In this document: positions 49,758-59,055 of the stretch, one piece after another
Layout: each line of letters begins with the position of its first letter
How positions within the stretch are numbered: the first letter of the stretch is position 1
Source: Sphingomonadales bacterium
GTDB taxonomy: Bacteria; Pseudomonadota; Alphaproteobacteria; Sphingomonadales; Sphingomonadaceae
Direction of reading: 5' to 3'
DNA: 64,000 nt
Assembly: GCA_028871475.1 (NCBI GenBank)
Contig: JAGWMZ010000011.1
Coordinates: 62,001-126,000, forward strand
Position numbers and translations under genes: made by a program
Notes under the pieces: model-generated
Databases searched by the model: none
Seen by the model: only the letters and a program-made list of their open reading frames with translations
Told to the model about the DNA's origin: nothing

Positions 49758-49834
49758 GCACCCATAGCTCAGCAGGATAGAGCACCAGATTCCTAATCTG
49801 GGGGCCACTGGTTCGAATCCAGTTGGGTGCACCA
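49758..49834 (+). tRNA. tRNA-Arg (anticodon CCT)
   Basis: The sequence folds into a full cloverleaf: acceptor GCACCCA/TGGGTGC, D arm GCTC..GAGC, anticodon stem CCAGA/TCTGG with loop TTCCTAA (anticodon CCT, reads AGG), T arm CTGG-TTCGAAT-CCAG, discriminator A and an encoded CCA. It is 77 bases long. No integrase or direct repeat of its 3' end is visible nearby. Confidence 0.96.
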
Positions 49835-49849
49835 ACCTCCATCATCGCC

Positions 49850-49910
49850 CACGCCATGGGTTTTTGTTTTTCAGCCGATGCCGCTATCGAGAGAGCGGCT
49901 GAAGGCTTTT
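49850..49910 (+). terminator. Terminator region after tRNA-Arg
   Basis: A small CCCA..TGGG hairpin is followed by TTTTTGTTTTT, and then a second hairpin, GCCGCT..AGCGGC (extendable to TTCAGCCG..CGGCTGAA), is followed by GGCTTTT. Either could end the tRNA transcript. Confidence 0.55.
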
Positions 49911-49936
49911 CCCATCTGTTCAGCGGGGGATGAAAC

Positions 49937-49961
49937 GCCCGCCGCCGCTATGGCGGCGGGC
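49937..49961 (-). terminator. Hairpin after the TonB receptor gene
   Basis: A perfect 10-bp GC stem (GCCCGCCGCC, loop of five bases) starts 8 bases beyond the stop codon. Only GTTTC follows on the minus strand, so it is a weak intrinsic terminator or an mRNA-protecting end. Confidence 0.5.
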
Positions 49962-49968
49962 GCTCGCA

Positions 49969-52338
49969 TCAATATTCAGCCGAGATGCTGAACTGATAGG
50001 TGCGCGGCGAAAGCGGACGGAAGTAACCGTCGCCCGTGGCCGCCGTCGAGATGAAGGCCAGCGTGTCCTTGTCGAGCAGATTGTCGATGTTGAAACGTGC
50101 CTTGATGGTCTTGAGCGGCCCGGCATGCCAGCCATCGCCAATGTCCACATAGGCGTTGAGCACGGTGAAGGCGGGCACGTTCGACCCCTTGGTGTTGTCC
50201 AGCGTCGCCCAGCGGCCCGAGGTGTATTTGGCGCTGAGGTTGGCCACCAGCCAGCTGGCCGGTTCCACCGTGACGCCGCCATTCAAAATCCACGTCGCGC
50301 TGTCGGGCAGATGCTTGCCCGCAGTGTAGTAGAGCACCGTGCTGCCGCTCATCACATTGTCGAGCGAGCGGGCGTGGTTGTAGGTGGCGTTCAGGTTGAA
50401 ATAGGCCAGACCATGCAGATAGCCCGGCTTGTAGTTGCCGGAAAATTCAGCGCCATAGGCCTCGACCCGGCCGACATTGGTGTAGAAACTTTCCAGCGTG
50501 TTGGAGCCCGGAAGGGGCGAGTTGATCTGCTGGATGCGGTTCTTGTATTTGGTGTAATAGGTGGCCAGCGAGGCGAAGAAGTCATGCTGGCGCGTGCGCA
50601 CGCCCAGTTCGAAGTTGCGCGAGCGTTCGGCCGCAGGAGCCGGCACCACGCCCGAGGAATTGGCCAGCGTGACGGAATAGATGTCGTCCATCCCCTTGGG
50701 CTCGGCCATGTTCTCGGCATAGGATGCGAAGAACTGGGTATGGTTGTCCAGCTTGTAGACCGCGCCGATCAGCGGCAGGAACAGGTCGGCATAATGCGCC
50801 TTGTTCGACTGGGGCCCATAGCCTGGGATCGCCGTGCCGTTCACATAGCGATAGTAGTCGGCGTAATCGCGATAGCCGCGCTGGGTATAATCGACGACCA
50901 GACCCTTGATGCCGCCGGTGATCTCCAGCTTGCCCAGCGTCAGGTGATCCTTGACGAAGATCTGCGTCGTGTTGCGATGCGAGATGTAATCGCGGCGCAG
51001 GAACACCGGCTTGCTGAAATCGGGATCGCTGGTGGGGGAGCCATCCGTGGTGTTGTAGCGCGCCTGGGTGCGGTGGTATTTCTCATACTCACCCCAGATG
51101 CCGACATCGATCTTGTTCGCGCCCATGTCCCAATGCAGCGTTTCGGTTAGGCCATAGCGGTCGCCGCCCACGCCTGAGCGGCCATATTGCGTGCCCTTGG
51201 GCGCAACCACGTCCAACCCGGCTGCCTTTTCACGGGTGGAGATCAGCAGGCTGTTGTCATAGCTGTCGGCCGAGACGCCATAGCCCGATTTGTGTTCCCA
51301 ATAGCCCGTCGATTCCAGATAGACGCCTTGCGCCATGCCCAGATGCACCGTTGCGCCATAGAGCCGGTCGTTGCGCACATTGATGGCCAGCGCCGAGGTG
51401 TTGTTGGCATAATTGACGTTCGAATAGGGCACGCCTGCCGTGGTGGGGGTGTAGCCGGGCGTGGTGGGGGTGGGCGGGTTGATATAGCCGTAGTAGCGGC
51501 CCAGCGTGTTGTATTGCCCGCGCGTCATGGTGGGCGAGTCATTGTCGTGGAAGTCGTTGGACACGAACTTCAGGCGCGCCCAGCTGTCCCCGCCCAGATT
51601 GGCGTGGATCTGTGCTTCCCAATGTTCGCGGTGGATGCCGCCATCTCCGCGCCACAGGTCAGAGCTCAGCTTGGTGCGGCTGACATAGGCGCTGATGGGC
51701 CCGATCTCGCCGGTGGAGGCGCGGATGAAATTGCGGCGCAGGCCGAACTGGCCCAGCGCTTCGGACACGAACAGGCCGGGCTTCTTCTGGGGCGCGATGG
51801 AATTGTAGCTGACCACCGGGCCCAGCGAGGAGTAGCTGGGGATCGACACATCGCCCGCGCCCACCGAGGCGACCACCGAGCCCAGATTTTCATTGTCCAC
51901 ATAGCGGAACACCGGGCTTCCGCCGAAGGCGTCGCTGCGCCCGGTGGGGATGCCGTCCACCACAAAGCCGATCTGGTCGAGGTTGTAGGCGCGTGTCTGC
52001 ACGCTGTTGCCGAATTCATAAAGGCCCAGCGCGCCGTCGGTCTGCACGTTGAAACCGGGCAGCTGTTCCAGCATTTTCAGGCCTGATACGCCGGCGGGGG
52101 CCGAAAGCAGCGCCTTGCGCGTGACAGCCACGGTACTGGTCACCTGATCTTCGCCGATGCTTTGCGAGGCATCGGACATGCGGCGGCCGGTCACGACCAC
52201 AACGGGGCCTTCCTCGCTCCTGGCATCGGCGTTGGCGGCTGGCGCTGGTTCCGTGGCGGCCTGCGCGGCGGGCGCAAGCCAGAGTGCGGCCAGCGCTGCG
52301 AGGCTCGCGCCCGAATATCGCCGCATGGAAATGGTCAT
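49969..52338 (-). CDS. TonB-dependent outer-membrane receptor
   Basis: A 789-residue receptor that imports a bound ligand with energy from TonB. A signal peptide (about 27 residues, ending AQA) is followed by a TonB-box-like VVVVTG, then a plug domain (LPGFNVQTDGALGLYE, QIGFVVDGIPTG) and a 22-strand barrel ending in the aromatic C-terminus FSISAEY. The ligand is unknown; no siderophore or cobalamin gene stands beside it. GGGGAG lies 6 bases before the ATG at 52338. The leader contains a long-range hairpin. Confidence 0.92.
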   Translation of the reverse strand: MTISMRRYSGASLAALAALWLAPAAQAATEPAPAANADARSEEGPVVVVTGRRMSDASQSIGEDQVTSTVAVTRKALLSAPAGVSGLKMLEQLPGFNVQTDGALGLYEFGNSVQTRAYNLDQIGFVVDGIPTGRSDAFGGSPVFRYVDNENLGSVVASVGAGDVSIPSYSSLGPVVSYNSIAPQKKPGLFVSEALGQFGLRRNFIRASTGEIGPISAYVSRTKLSSDLWRGDGGIHREHWEAQIHANLGGDSWARLKFVSNDFHDNDSPTMTRGQYNTLGRYYGYINPPTPTTPGYTPTTAGVPYSNVNYANNTSALAINVRNDRLYGATVHLGMAQGVYLESTGYWEHKSGYGVSADSYDNSLLISTREKAAGLDVVAPKGTQYGRSGVGGDRYGLTETLHWDMGANKIDVGIWGEYEKYHRTQARYNTTDGSPTSDPDFSKPVFLRRDYISHRNTTQIFVKDHLTLGKLEITGGIKGLVVDYTQRGYRDYADYYRYVNGTAIPGYGPQSNKAHYADLFLPLIGAVYKLDNHTQFFASYAENMAEPKGMDDIYSVTLANSSGVVPAPAAERSRNFELGVRTRQHDFFASLATYYTKYKNRIQQINSPLPGSNTLESFYTNVGRVEAYGAEFSGNYKPGYLHGLAYFNLNATYNHARSLDNVMSGSTVLYYTAGKHLPDSATWILNGGVTVEPASWLVANLSAKYTSGRWATLDNTKGSNVPAFTVLNAYVDIGDGWHAGPLKTIKARFNIDNLLDKDTLAFISTAATGDGYFRPLSPRTYQFSISAEY

Positions 52339-52819
52339 GATGAACTCCCCTGTCGATCCGGCGCCGGGGGACCGACGACGGCTGTGTGCTGAACTCTCCT
52401 TTCGAGCATCTCTCCGCTGCCTTGGTCCCGGCGTTACGCAGGTGACATGCGACGTGATCCATGTGGATAATCATCGCTAATTGCGGCGGATCAGGGGGAT
52501 AACGATAATTTCAAATACGTTGTTCGCGTCATCCGTCAGAGAATTCGAGTTTCATATGATATTTTTATGAGGGCACTTTTTGATGTGGTTATCTGCGCTT
52601 CTGCAATCAAACCTTGCTCTGAACATTTGTTTCGCAATGCGGTAACGGGCTTCCTCTCCTGCGTGGAATGATCCGCCGGCATTGGCGTGCCTCACCATTG
52701 GTCATCTCGACCACACTATCGGGCCCCTTATAACGTCATCGTTTTATTGCTTGCATGTCAGGCGTGGTGATGGACGCAGTTCCATCTGCGTGATGGTCCG
52801 AGCATCCGGGAGAATGTCC
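52339..52819. other. Divergent intergenic region, TonB receptor / SDR protein
   Basis: 480 bases without a gene. Nearest the receptor is the GC-rich leader with the inverted repeat at 52362-52433. From about 52463 to 52650 the DNA is clearly more AT-rich than its surroundings (for example GATATTTTTATGAGG), as expected for the divergent promoters. A short inverted repeat, ACGCAG-TTCCAT-CTGCGT, lies at about 52775-52792. I find no Fur-like palindrome, known riboswitch or small reading frame that I could support. Confidence 0.5.
52362..52433 (-). promoter_or_regulatory. Long-range stem in the TonB receptor leader
   Basis: CGCCGGGGGACC (52362-52373) and GGTCCCGGCG (52424-52433) are complementary apart from a 2-base bulge, around a 50-base loop. 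In the mRNA the CCCC of the 3' arm could instead pair with the GGGG of the ribosome-binding site, so two exclusive folds are possible. No known riboswitch class was recognised. Confidence 0.35.
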
Positions 52820-53881
52820 ATGAATGACCTGCCCCATGATGACGAGGCGGCGCTGCAACCTCACGGCGCTGTCGTGCCGGGCCTTGGCGTTCTGTCGAGC
52901 GCACAACACGGCGCGCGGATGGCGCGTCCCGATCCGGCCTTGCTCTGTGTCGATTTGCCGGGGCGGCGGATGGTGCTGGTCACCGGCGGCACCGGTTTCA
53001 TCGGCCAGCGTCTGGTGGCTGCTCTGGCCAGCGCCGGGCATGGTGTCATCGTTCTCACGCGTGACCGCAACAAGGCTTGGCCCTGGCCGCAGGGCAGCGT
53101 GATCCGCATCGTTACCCGGCTCGATGCCATAGGCCCGAGCGAGCGGATCGATGCCATCGTCAACCTTGCCGGGGAGCCGATCTCCGACAGCCCGTGGACT
53201 CGTTCCAAACGCCAGCGGATCTTGCGCTCACGGTTGAAGGTCACGCGGGAGATCCTGCGCCTGTTGGCGAGGCTGGAGCATAAACCCATGCTGGTCAGCG
53301 GCTCGGCCATCGGCTGGTACGGTTTGCGCGGGGATGAACCCCTGACCGAGGCCAGCGATTGCCGCCCCTGCTTTTCCCATGACATTTGTGCGCGCTGGGA
53401 GCGCATGGCCAGCAGGGCCGAAGCGCTGGGCGTGCGCACGGTGCTGCTGCGCACCGGGCTGGTGCTCGACCATGACGGCGGGATGCTGGCGCGGCTGCTC
53501 ACGCCGTTCAAATTCGGGCTTGGCGGGCGTTTTGGCAGCGGCGCCCATTGGATGAGCTGGATCCATCGCGACGATATGGTGCGGTTGATCATCCACACCA
53601 TCGCTACGCCGGGTGTGAAGGGGCCGCTCAATGCCACCGCGCCCGAGCCGGTGACCAATCGCCATCTGACACAGGCTTTGGCCAGGGCCCTGCATCGCCC
53701 GGCCTTGATCCCCATTCCGGCCTGGCCGCTGCGTTTGGTTTTGGGCGATTTTGCCCAAGAGCTTCTGCTTTCCGGTCAGCGCGTCCTGCCGCAATTGGCG
53801 CTGAGATCAGGCTTTCGCTTCCGTTATGTTACGATCGAGACGGCCTTGGCCGAGATGATCGGGAGCAGCGGGCAGGCCTGA
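52820..53881 (+). CDS. TIGR01777-family SDR epimerase-like protein
   Basis: An extended short-chain dehydrogenase with the NAD(P) motif VLVTGGTGFIGQRLV and the family segments VNLAGEPISD and VSGSAIGWYG. It belongs to the YfcH/TIGR01777 group, whose substrate is unknown. About 50 extra residues precede the nucleotide-binding fold, so a later start is conceivable. I chose the ATG at 52820 because GGGAG lies 7 bases upstream. Length is 353 residues. The gene is divergent from the TonB receptor. Confidence 0.85.
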   Translation: MNDLPHDDEAALQPHGAVVPGLGVLSSAQHGARMARPDPALLCVDLPGRRMVLVTGGTGFIGQRLVAALASAGHGVIVLTRDRNKAWPWPQGSVIRIVTRLDAIGPSERIDAIVNLAGEPISDSPWTRSKRQRILRSRLKVTREILRLLARLEHKPMLVSGSAIGWYGLRGDEPLTEASDCRPCFSHDICARWERMASRAEALGVRTVLLRTGLVLDHDGGMLARLLTPFKFGLGGRFGSGAHWMSWIHRDDMVRLIIHTIATPGVKGPLNATAPEPVTNRHLTQALARALHRPALIPIPAWPLRLVLGDFAQELLLSGQRVLPQLALRSGFRFRYVTIETALAEMIGSSGQA

Positions 53882-53906
53882 GGAGGACGTGCGGGCGGGG
53901 CAAGTT

Positions 53907-54611
53907 TCAGCGCTTCAGCACTGACAATTCAGCCCGCGCCGCGGCAATTTTGGCGGCAAGCCGGGGATCTTGCCACAAGGTTGCGGCGGCCAGCGTGCCG
54001 ATGGCATGGCTGGCTTCGGTATCGCTGGCGAAGTGAGCCCCGCAATATTGGCGGCTCATCGCATAATCATGGGCGCGCTCCAGAATGGCGTCGGCTTTGT
54101 CAGGCATCAGCCGCGCGAGCATCCAGCCGACCGAATAGCCCAGCATCGAATGGCCCGACGGATAGGCGCGATAGGTCGGCTTGGCCCTGTTGGCATGTTG
54201 GCCGCAGACGGCCAGCGAGGGGGCGATGCTGTAGGGCCGCAGGCGGTGGAAATAGGTCTTGCCGGCATCGGCCAGCGCCGCCCCCTCGGTCTGCACCGTG
54301 ACGAGCAGATCCCATGTCGCGGGCAGGGTCTTGAGATCGACCCCAGCCGCCTCGTTGAACAGGCTGGGCGTCTCATTCTCGCCATCGGCGCGGGCACGGG
54401 CGAGACGTTGCGGCGTGGCGCCGGCGATCAGGCGGTGAAGCGCGTCAATTTCGCGCGCTTCCTCGGCTGATCCGCGCGCGGGCGGCGCGGGCAGGCTGAG
54501 CTGGGGCGCGAAGAGTGCCGGATCGAGATAGGCCGCATGCGGCCTGTCCTTGGCACAAAGAGGCGAGGCAAGGGTGATCAGCAGCAGGGGGAAGGTCAGC
54601 AAGGTTTTCAA
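53907..54611 (-). CDS. Class A (PAP2-type) acid phosphatase
   Basis: A periplasmic non-specific acid phosphatase. The three PAP2 motifs are present: K-x6-RP (KTYFHRLRPY), PSGHS and SRQYCGAHFASD. At 234 residues it is close to PhoN/PhoC. The start is probably a TTG at 54611: GGAG lies 8 bases before it and it yields a clean signal peptide (KTLLTFPLLLITLASPLCA). An in-frame ATG at 54671 would add 20 charged residues in front. It lies downstream of a two-component pair on the same strand. Confidence 0.88.
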   Translation of the reverse strand: MKTLLTFPLLLITLASPLCAKDRPHAAYLDPALFAPQLSLPAPPARGSAEEAREIDALHRLIAGATPQRLARARADGENETPSLFNEAAGVDLKTLPATWDLLVTVQTEGAALADAGKTYFHRLRPYSIAPSLAVCGQHANRAKPTYRAYPSGHSMLGYSVGWMLARLMPDKADAILERAHDYAMSRQYCGAHFASDTEASHAIGTLAAATLWQDPRLAAKIAAARAELSVLKR

Positions 54612-54771
54612 GACGATGGCTCCGGCACGCGAAAGAGCTCCTTGCCGGCACTTTCGCGCAAGCCGTTCCACCCTTTGGTCAACATGGCCTGCGGTTAGGC
54701 AGCCTGCATGACGGTTCCGTGACGATCGCGCCGCGCAGCTGCGAACATTGCATGTTTAGAATTTGGGCGCG

Positions 54772-56112
54772 TCAACCCGCTATGGGAAAGCGCAGCCGCA
54801 CCGTCAGCCCCGGACGGTTGTCCACCAGTTCCAGCGCGCCATTGTGAAAGCGCATGATCGCCTGCGCGATGGCCAGACCCAGCCCGCTGCCCTGCCGCCT
54901 GGCGCCTTGTCCGCGTTCATAGGGGCGCACCACACGGTCGCGCTCGCCCAGTGCAATGCCGGGGCCATTGTCCGCGACGGTGATGGTGGCTTCGTCCTGC
55001 GTGACCGCCAGCGCCAGGCTGGCACGCGTGCCGGCCGGCGTGTGCAGCGCCACATTGTCAAGCAGGTTGACCAGCAATTGCTGCACCAGCCCCGCATCGG
55101 CCAGTACCGTGGCCGAAGGCATGGCAGACAGGGCAAGCTGGCTGCCGGCATCGGCGATCACCGGCTCCATCGTTTCGGCGACATCGGTGATGATCTCGTC
55201 AAGGGCGAGGGGGGTCATGGCGGTGGGGCGCCGCCCGGCCTCGATTTCCGACAGTCGCAGCAATGCATCGAAAATGGCGATGATCGAGCGGCACTCGCGC
55301 TCGGCCTTGTCGAGCACCTCATGCCCTGCGGCGCCTTCATGGATCTGATCGGGGTGGAGCAACCCGCGCAAGCGCGTCAGCGGCGTGCGCAGATCATGGG
55401 CCAGATGGCTGGCGAACTGGCGCTGGCTGCGCACCATCTGTTCCATGCGGTCCAGCATGTGATTGAGGCTGCTGGCCTGCGTGGCAAAGATGCCATCGAG
55501 CCCGGTGGTGGGAATGCGATGGGAAAGATCGCCTTGCGCGATGGCATCGGCGGCCTTCACCGTCCGGTCCAGTCGCTGGGCGATCTGGGTGGTGAAGGCC
55601 CAGGCGGCGGCAAGCCCGGTGATCGAGGCCGCGATGACCAATGCGAGAATGCCCGGAACGAGCATTTCGCGCATGTTCTCGCCGACCTCGCTATGCTCCA
55701 CGATGATCAGCCGCCCGCCATCGGAGAGGTGCTGCGTCAGGGCGCGACCCCGGTGCCATTTACGCGTGCCGTCGCGGTAAAAGGCCTCAGCATAGCCATC
55801 GGGCAGGGGCTTCACGTCAAAACCGCCGATCAGCAGGCGGCCATCGGGCGCATAAAGCAAATGACCCCGGCTGCTGATGATCTTGTTGTCGCGCCGTTCG
55901 AGAATGCGCTGTGCCATCGAGGCGCTGTCGTTGGGCTCGCCGCTCAGGATGAGCTTGCTGCTTTCATGAGCCAGCGCATCGTCGGCCTCTTCCATGAGCT
56001 GATCGCGCGCCGCCAGAAAGGCGATGCCGCCCGCCACGCCCATGGCCAGCGCGAAGGCCAGCCCGAATTGCACTGCCAGCCGCCCGATGCTCGCGCGCGG
56101 CTTTACCGGCAC
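54772..56112 (-). CDS. Two-component sensor histidine kinase
   Basis: An inner-membrane kinase of 446 residues with two helices (about 15-36 and 155-177), a periplasmic sensor of about 115 residues, a HAMP linker, HisKA with the phosphoacceptor in HLAHDLRTPLTR, and an ATPase domain (N-box LLVNLLDNVALHTP, G1 DNGPGI, G2 GSGLGLAI). The kind of signal is unknown; the architecture is that of EnvZ/PhoQ/QseC-like sensors. Its start overlaps the response regulator stop by 10 bases. Confidence 0.93.
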   Translation of the reverse strand: MPVKPRASIGRLAVQFGLAFALAMGVAGGIAFLAARDQLMEEADDALAHESSKLILSGEPNDSASMAQRILERRDNKIISSRGHLLYAPDGRLLIGGFDVKPLPDGYAEAFYRDGTRKWHRGRALTQHLSDGGRLIIVEHSEVGENMREMLVPGILALVIAASITGLAAAWAFTTQIAQRLDRTVKAADAIAQGDLSHRIPTTGLDGIFATQASSLNHMLDRMEQMVRSQRQFASHLAHDLRTPLTRLRGLLHPDQIHEGAAGHEVLDKAERECRSIIAIFDALLRLSEIEAGRRPTAMTPLALDEIITDVAETMEPVIADAGSQLALSAMPSATVLADAGLVQQLLVNLLDNVALHTPAGTRASLALAVTQDEATITVADNGPGIALGERDRVVRPYERGQGARRQGSGLGLAIAQAIMRFHNGALELVDNRPGLTVRLRFPIAG

Positions 56113-56795
56113 TGGTCGCTGCGCAATGTGTATCCTTCGCCGCGCTTCGTCTCGATGGGGTCGCAGCCCAGCCCGGCCAGCCGCGTGCGCAGGCGCGAAA
56201 GATTGCTTTCCACGATGTTGGTGGCCGGGTCGAAGCTGTAGCCCCAGACATTTTCGAGGAGCATGGCGCGGGTCACCACCCGGTCGGCGTTGCGCATCAG
56301 ATAGGCCAGCAGGGAAAACTGCTTGCGGTTGAGCTCGATGGCTTCCTCGCCAAGGCTGGCGCAGTGACTGGCGGCGTCAAGCCGCAAACGACCCACGGCA
56401 ATGTCGCCGCCATCCTCGCCGGCGCTTTCGTTGCGCCCGCCGCGGCGGCAAATGGCGACCAGGCGTGCGCTAAGTTCGGCCATGTCGAAAGGCTTGGTCA
56501 AATAATCGTCGGCGCCTGCCTCCAGCCCGTCGATCCGGTCCTGCACCGACCCCAGCGCGGAGAGCATCAGCACCGCCGGCCTGTGGCTCTCGGCGCGCAG
56601 CCGGCCCAGCAGGGCGATGCCGGGCGTATCGGGCAACATGCGGTCCAGCACGATGGCGTCAAACTGGGTGCGATGGCAGGCATCAAAGGCGGCCTGAGCG
56701 CTGTGGGCGCGGTCTGTCGCATAGCCGCGCGCCATCAGGCCGTGGCAAATTTGCCCGGCAATGGCGAGGTCGTCTTCGACCACAAGAACCCGCAT
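56103..56795 (-). CDS. OmpR/PhoB-family response regulator
   Basis: A DNA-binding response regulator of 230 residues. The receiver has the acidic pair in VVEDDLAI, phosphoacceptor Asp in AIVLDRMLPDTPG, the Thr/Ser and Lys in DYLTKPFD; the C-terminal winged helix has VVTRAMLLENVWGY and VESNLSRLRTRL. It is the partner of the kinase that follows. I chose the ATG at 56795 (MRVLVVED); an ATG three codons earlier is possible. Confidence 0.94.
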   Translation of the reverse strand: MRVLVVEDDLAIAGQICHGLMARGYATDRAHSAQAAFDACHRTQFDAIVLDRMLPDTPGIALLGRLRAESHRPAVLMLSALGSVQDRIDGLEAGADDYLTKPFDMAELSARLVAICRRGGRNESAGEDGGDIAVGRLRLDAASHCASLGEEAIELNRKQFSLLAYLMRNADRVVTRAMLLENVWGYSFDPATNIVESNLSRLRTRLAGLGCDPIETKRGEGYTLRSDQCR

Positions 56796-57004
56796 CGCAA
56801 CCATGACGGGATTGATCCTGTCCCATCAGGCTGTGACCGTTTCATGACAGGGGTGTTCAGGCAGGTGTGGGGGTGGGGCGGGCATATGGCCACTGGGCTG
56901 GCGTAATTGGGGCTGCAAAGGGCAACAAGGCCTTGAGAGGCGTCGCGATTCGTCCCAAAGCCGTGGCTGCCACTGTCCCCCCTGGCCGTTGGAAGGATCG
57001 ATCC

Positions 57005-59002
57005 ATGCTGCCTCATTTGCCCCCTCGGCGCATTCCGCCGTTCCTGCGCCGCGCCATGCTGGCCAGTGCCCTGTGTGCCGTGCCCGCGCTTGCCCCGGCG
57101 CAAGGCTATCAGCCGCGCGAAACCTTTGCCCCTTTCGACATGAAGCAGGCGGTCAACAGCTACCGCTCGGCCGATGGCCTGCCGGGGCCAGCCTATTGGC
57201 AAAACCGCGCCGATTACGCGATCCATGCCAATCTTGACGAAAAGGGCCCGGTGCTGAGCGGCAGCGAGGAGATCAACTATACCAACAACAGTCCCGACAC
57301 GCTCGACGTGCTCTGGCTGCAACTCGATCAGAACACCTACAAATCCGACGCGCGCAGCGGCTTTGCCGGTGGCCGTGCCCGCCGGGGAACGAGCGATGGC
57401 TTCGTGATCGAAAGCGTCGAGGTGGAGAGCGGCACGCATAAAGGCGCCTTCATCCCGGTCCATACGCTGGTTTCCGATACGCGGTTGCGCGTCGACCTGC
57501 CCGCCACGTTGGCGCCCAAGGGCGGCAAGGTGACGCTGCGCATCCGCTATCACTTTACCATTCCGGGCCAATGGGGCGGACGCATGGCCTGGGGGCAGGC
57601 CAAGGCCGGGCCGATTTATGATCTGGCCCAGTGGTATCCACGCATGGCGGTGTATGACGATCTGCGCGGTTGGGACACACTTCCTTATCTGGCGCAGGAG
57701 TTCTACCTCGAATACGGCAATTTCGACTATTGGGTGACCGCGCCCAGCACCATGCTGGTGGCAGGCTCTGGCGAGTTGATGAACCCGCAGGAGGTGCTGA
57801 CCCCGGCGCAGAATGCGCGTCTGGCCAGGGCCCGCGCCAGTGACGCCACGGTGATGATCCGCAGCCCGCAGAAGATCACCGATCCCGCCAGCCGCCCCAA
57901 GCAGGGGGGCATGCTGACCTGGCATTACCACATGAATGATACGCGCGACGTGTCCTTCAGTGCTTCCTCGGTCTTTGCCTGGGATGCCGCGCGCATCAAC
58001 CTGCCCGGCGGCAAGACAGCACTGGCCGAGAGCTTTTATCCCGCCGAAAGCCAGGGCAATGACCGTTGGGGCCGCTCCACCGAATATGTGAAGGATACGG
58101 TGGAGCGCATGTCGCAGCGCTGGTCGCCCTATCCATGGCCTGCGGCAATCAATGTGGCAGGCCCGGCCTCGGGCATCGAATATCCCGGCATCGTGTTCGA
58201 TGGCATCGACGATGCGGGCAAGACACTGTTCTGGATCACCGCGCATGAGATCGGCCATAGCTGGTTCCCGATGATCGTGGGCTTTGACGAGCGACGCGAC
58301 GCGTGGATGGATGAAGGCTTCAACACCTTCATCGACATTTACGAATCCGATGATTTCAACAAAGGCGAATATGGTCCCAAGCGGGACAGCGAATTTGCCC
58401 CCGGCGGCGGCAATCCAGTGGACGAGATCGTGCCTTTGCTGACTGATCCCGCCGCGCCGCCGATCCTGAGCCGGGCGGACACGATCATCGAGAAATACCG
58501 CCACCCGGTGACCTATTTCAAATCGGCGCTGGGTCTGAAACTGCTGCGTGAGGATATTCTGGGGCCGGAACGCTTCGATCCTGCTTTCCGCCGCTTCATC
58601 GCCAACTGGCGCTTCAAACATCCCAAGCCGGCCGATTTCTTCCGCGCGATGGACAGCGAGGGCGGCGAGGATCTGTCGTGGTGGTGGCGCGGCTGGTATG
58701 AGAACAACTGGGCGCTCGATCTGGGCATCGACAAGGTGGCGGTCGATCCGGCCAAGGGTACGGCGATCACCATCGGCAGTCATGACCGGCTGGTCATGCC
58801 GGTCACCCTGCGCGTCGAGTTCCGCGACGGCACCACGCGCGATTACCGTCTGCCAGCCGAAAGCTGGATCCGTCAACCTGCAACGACGATCACCGTCGAG
58901 CCGGGCAAAGCCGTGGCGCGCGTCGTGCTCGACCCCGATCACAAGGTTCCCGACCGCGATCGCAGCAACAACAGCGCGGAGCTTCCCGCACCGCAGGGGT
59001 GA
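57005..59002 (+). CDS. M1-family (gluzincin) exported metallopeptidase
   Basis: A 665-residue zinc peptidase with an N-terminal signal peptide (ending PAQG). His414-Glu-Ile-Gly-His418 and Glu437 (WMDEGF) make the HExxH-x18-E site of the M1 family. The usual GAMEN is replaced by GIEYPGIVFDG, so it belongs to the M1-like group without a clear aminopeptidase signature. AAGGA lies 7 bases before the ATG. It is divergent from the two-component pair. Confidence 0.9.
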   Translation: MLPHLPPRRIPPFLRRAMLASALCAVPALAPAQGYQPRETFAPFDMKQAVNSYRSADGLPGPAYWQNRADYAIHANLDEKGPVLSGSEEINYTNNSPDTLDVLWLQLDQNTYKSDARSGFAGGRARRGTSDGFVIESVEVESGTHKGAFIPVHTLVSDTRLRVDLPATLAPKGGKVTLRIRYHFTIPGQWGGRMAWGQAKAGPIYDLAQWYPRMAVYDDLRGWDTLPYLAQEFYLEYGNFDYWVTAPSTMLVAGSGELMNPQEVLTPAQNARLARARASDATVMIRSPQKITDPASRPKQGGMLTWHYHMNDTRDVSFSASSVFAWDAARINLPGGKTALAESFYPAESQGNDRWGRSTEYVKDTVERMSQRWSPYPWPAAINVAGPASGIEYPGIVFDGIDDAGKTLFWITAHEIGHSWFPMIVGFDERRDAWMDEGFNTFIDIYESDDFNKGEYGPKRDSEFAPGGGNPVDEIVPLLTDPAAPPILSRADTIIEKYRHPVTYFKSALGLKLLREDILGPERFDPAFRRFIANWRFKHPKPADFFRAMDSEGGEDLSWWWRGWYENNWALDLGIDKVAVDPAKGTAITIGSHDRLVMPVTLRVEFRDGTTRDYRLPAESWIRQPATTITVEPGKAVARVVLDPDHKVPDRDRSNNSAELPAPQG

Positions 59003-59055
59003 GACGCCTCACGGGCCTGCCGCAAGATGGTGGCGGGCCCGCCTGACGGTCTCGA

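Noticed and set aside
49758..49834. tRNA-Arg as an integration site for a mobile element
   Set aside because: No integrase gene, and no repeat of the tRNA 3' end is visible in the flanks; the neighbours are ordinary chromosomal genes.
56735..58942. Open frame of 735 codons on the minus strand opposite the metallopeptidase
   Set aside because: The plus-strand peptidase has a signal peptide, ribosome-binding site and full zinc motif; the antisense frame has none of these.
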